7,019 bases of DNA from a bacterium (GTDB lineage: Bacteria > Planctomycetota > UBA11346): the NCBI GenBank assembly GCA_020049615.1, contig JAIFKN010000305.1, positions 1-7,019 on the forward strand, in the 5' to 3' direction. Below the pieces are notes generated by a model, which saw nothing but the letters and a program-made list of their open reading frames with translations, had not been told where the DNA came from and ran no database searches. The position numbers were made by a program, and so were the translations under genes. Position 1 is the stretch's first letter. Each line of letters begins with the position of its first letter. Shown piece by piece: positions 6,259 through 7,019 of this stretch.

Positions 6259-6273
6259 GCCTCCAGCATGGCC
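6253..6273 (-). promoter_or_regulatory. Hairpin covering the DUF3592 gene start codon and Shine-Dalgarno
   Basis: On the minus-strand transcript GGCCAUGC (6273-6266) and GCAUGGCC (6260-6253) form a perfect 8-bp stem with a five-base loop UGGAG (6265-6261). The loop exposes the GGAG of the Shine-Dalgarno, while the start codon (6258-6256) is in the 3' arm. The 5' arm carries a second, out-of-frame AUG (6269-6267). Such a structure could limit initiation. Confidence 0.5.
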
Positions 6274-6308
6274 GCGCGGCGGCCCTGCTCCAGCGCCGCC
6301 CGGCCCAG

Positions 6309-7019
6309 CTACATCGGGCCGTAGACGGCGTCGATCTCGCGGTGCGCGATCTCGACCGCCCGGCGCGCCTTGCCCAGGTCGCCATGCATGCTGTAGACGT
6401 CGCGGACGACGAATTCGAGCGGCACGCGCTTGCCCTGCACCGCCGCCATGGTCGAGCGCAGCTCGGCCGCCCAAGCCTCCTCGTTGAGCACCCGGTCGAC
6501 GCCGAGCAGGTTGGGGTTGGGCTTGCGCGAGAAGACGATGCCTTTCCCGGCCAGCGCCTCGGCCATGTACTCCTGCTTGGCCCAGCGTGAGATCGACACC
6601 GCCTTGAGGTTGGGCAGCTTAGACAGCGAGGTCTCCCAGATCGGGTCGGCCGCCTCGCAGCAGCCCCAGTAGATCTGGCCGTAGAGCTCGGCGAGCTCGC
6701 GGTAGTAGGGATAGAAGAACTCATGGAACAGCTTGGGCTTCACCCCCACCGTCTCCTGGCTGTCCATCACCGCCCACATGTCCGTGAGCTTGACCTGGCC
6801 GCGCGCCGGCCGGGACTTGGGGAAGGTCTCGGTAAAATTGAAGCAGGTGCCGCAGGTGCACTGGTTCTGGTTGTTGAGCTCGAGCAGGCCTTCGGCCTCG
6901 GCCCATTGCGCCATGCGCTTGGCGTTGTCGCGCAGCAGGGCCATCAGCGCATGCAACTGCTCCGGCGCGTCGTACATCGCCATGAACATCGCCTCCTGCG
7001 GGCAGATGCGCATGATGCG
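6309..7019 (-). CDS. Uroporphyrinogen decarboxylase-superfamily (corrinoid methyltransferase-like) protein, C-terminal part
   Basis: About 236 codons of a larger gene are visible; its start lies beyond the right edge, so the internal ATG at 7013 is not a start. The sequence has the C-terminal half of the UroD superfamily TIM barrel, in the branch related to cobamide-dependent methyltransferases rather than true HemE. Counting from that internal Met: AMFMAMYDAPEQLHALM (8-24), LFHEFFYPYYRELAELYG (95-112), GCCEAADPIW (117-126), LPNLKAVSISRWA (133-145), FSRKPNPNLL (161-170). Cys residues in QCTCGTCF (51-58) and GCCE (117-120) could bind a metal, as zinc does in MtaA-type enzymes. It is probably a soluble methyl-group transfer protein; the substrate is unknown. 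The TAG at 6311-6309 is 50 bp before the DUF3592 gene. Confidence 0.85.
   Translation of the reverse strand, partial: RIMRICPQEAMFMAMYDAPEQLHALMALLRDNAKRMAQWAEAEGLLELNNQNQCTCGTCFNFTETFPKSRPARGQVKLTDMWAVMDSQETVGVKPKLFHEFFYPYYRELAELYGQIYWGCCEAADPIWETSLSKLPNLKAVSISRWAKQEYMAEALAGKGIVFSRKPNPNLLGVDRVLNEEAWAAELRSTMAAVQGKRVPLEFVVRDVYSMHGDLGKARRAVEIAHREIDAVYGPM

Noticed and set aside
6259..6474. N-terminal extension of the DUF3592 gene to 6474
   Set aside because: It overlaps the end of the UroD-like gene in another frame, is Arg/Gly/Pro-rich, and adds nothing known before the first membrane helix.

Overview
This is a GC-rich bacterial window with tightly packed genes, high G/C at third codon positions and many long non-coding shadow frames. 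The gene content is an agarase/beta-galactosidase-like clan GH-A hydrolase, a corrinoid-type UroD-family protein, a DUF3592-type membrane protein and a sugar-transporter-like MFS protein. It recalls heterotrophs of the Planctomycetota/Verrucomicrobiota/Lentisphaerota sort. No marker gene is present, so that placement is only an impression.

Layout from left to right: the first codons of an unrecognised minus-strand gene (1-68); a 135-bp divergent spacer holding a TTGACA hexamer and two abutting perfect palindromes; a plus-strand MFS transporter (204-1519) broken after its first membrane helix by a frame change at a TGATG stop/start overlap (342-346); a spacer with a head-to-head pair of REP-like elements (1519-1596); a plus-strand cytoplasmic glycoside hydrolase (1625-3604) with both predicted catalytic glutamates visible; a spacer made of nine heptamer repeats ending in a perfect inverted repeat; and a small plus-strand protein with an Sm/SH3-like N-terminus and a helix-turn-helix C-terminus (3692-4159).

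The right part is all on the minus strand. A short CbiX/SirB-type chelatase (4137-4514) overlaps the previous gene tail-to-tail. It is separated by a third REP-like copy from a large DUF3592/arrestin-like/PH-like membrane protein (4591-6258), which lies 50 bp downstream of a truncated UroD-superfamily gene (6309 to the window end).

The hydrolase and the transporter point to import and breakdown of a sugar or oligosaccharide. The chelatase and the UroD-like protein share a loose tetrapyrrole/corrinoid theme. No complete operon or defence system is evident. The most unusual items are the split MFS gene, the REP/heptamer repeat architecture, the uncharacterised barrel-HTH protein behind a candidate operator, and the start-codon hairpin of the DUF3592 gene.
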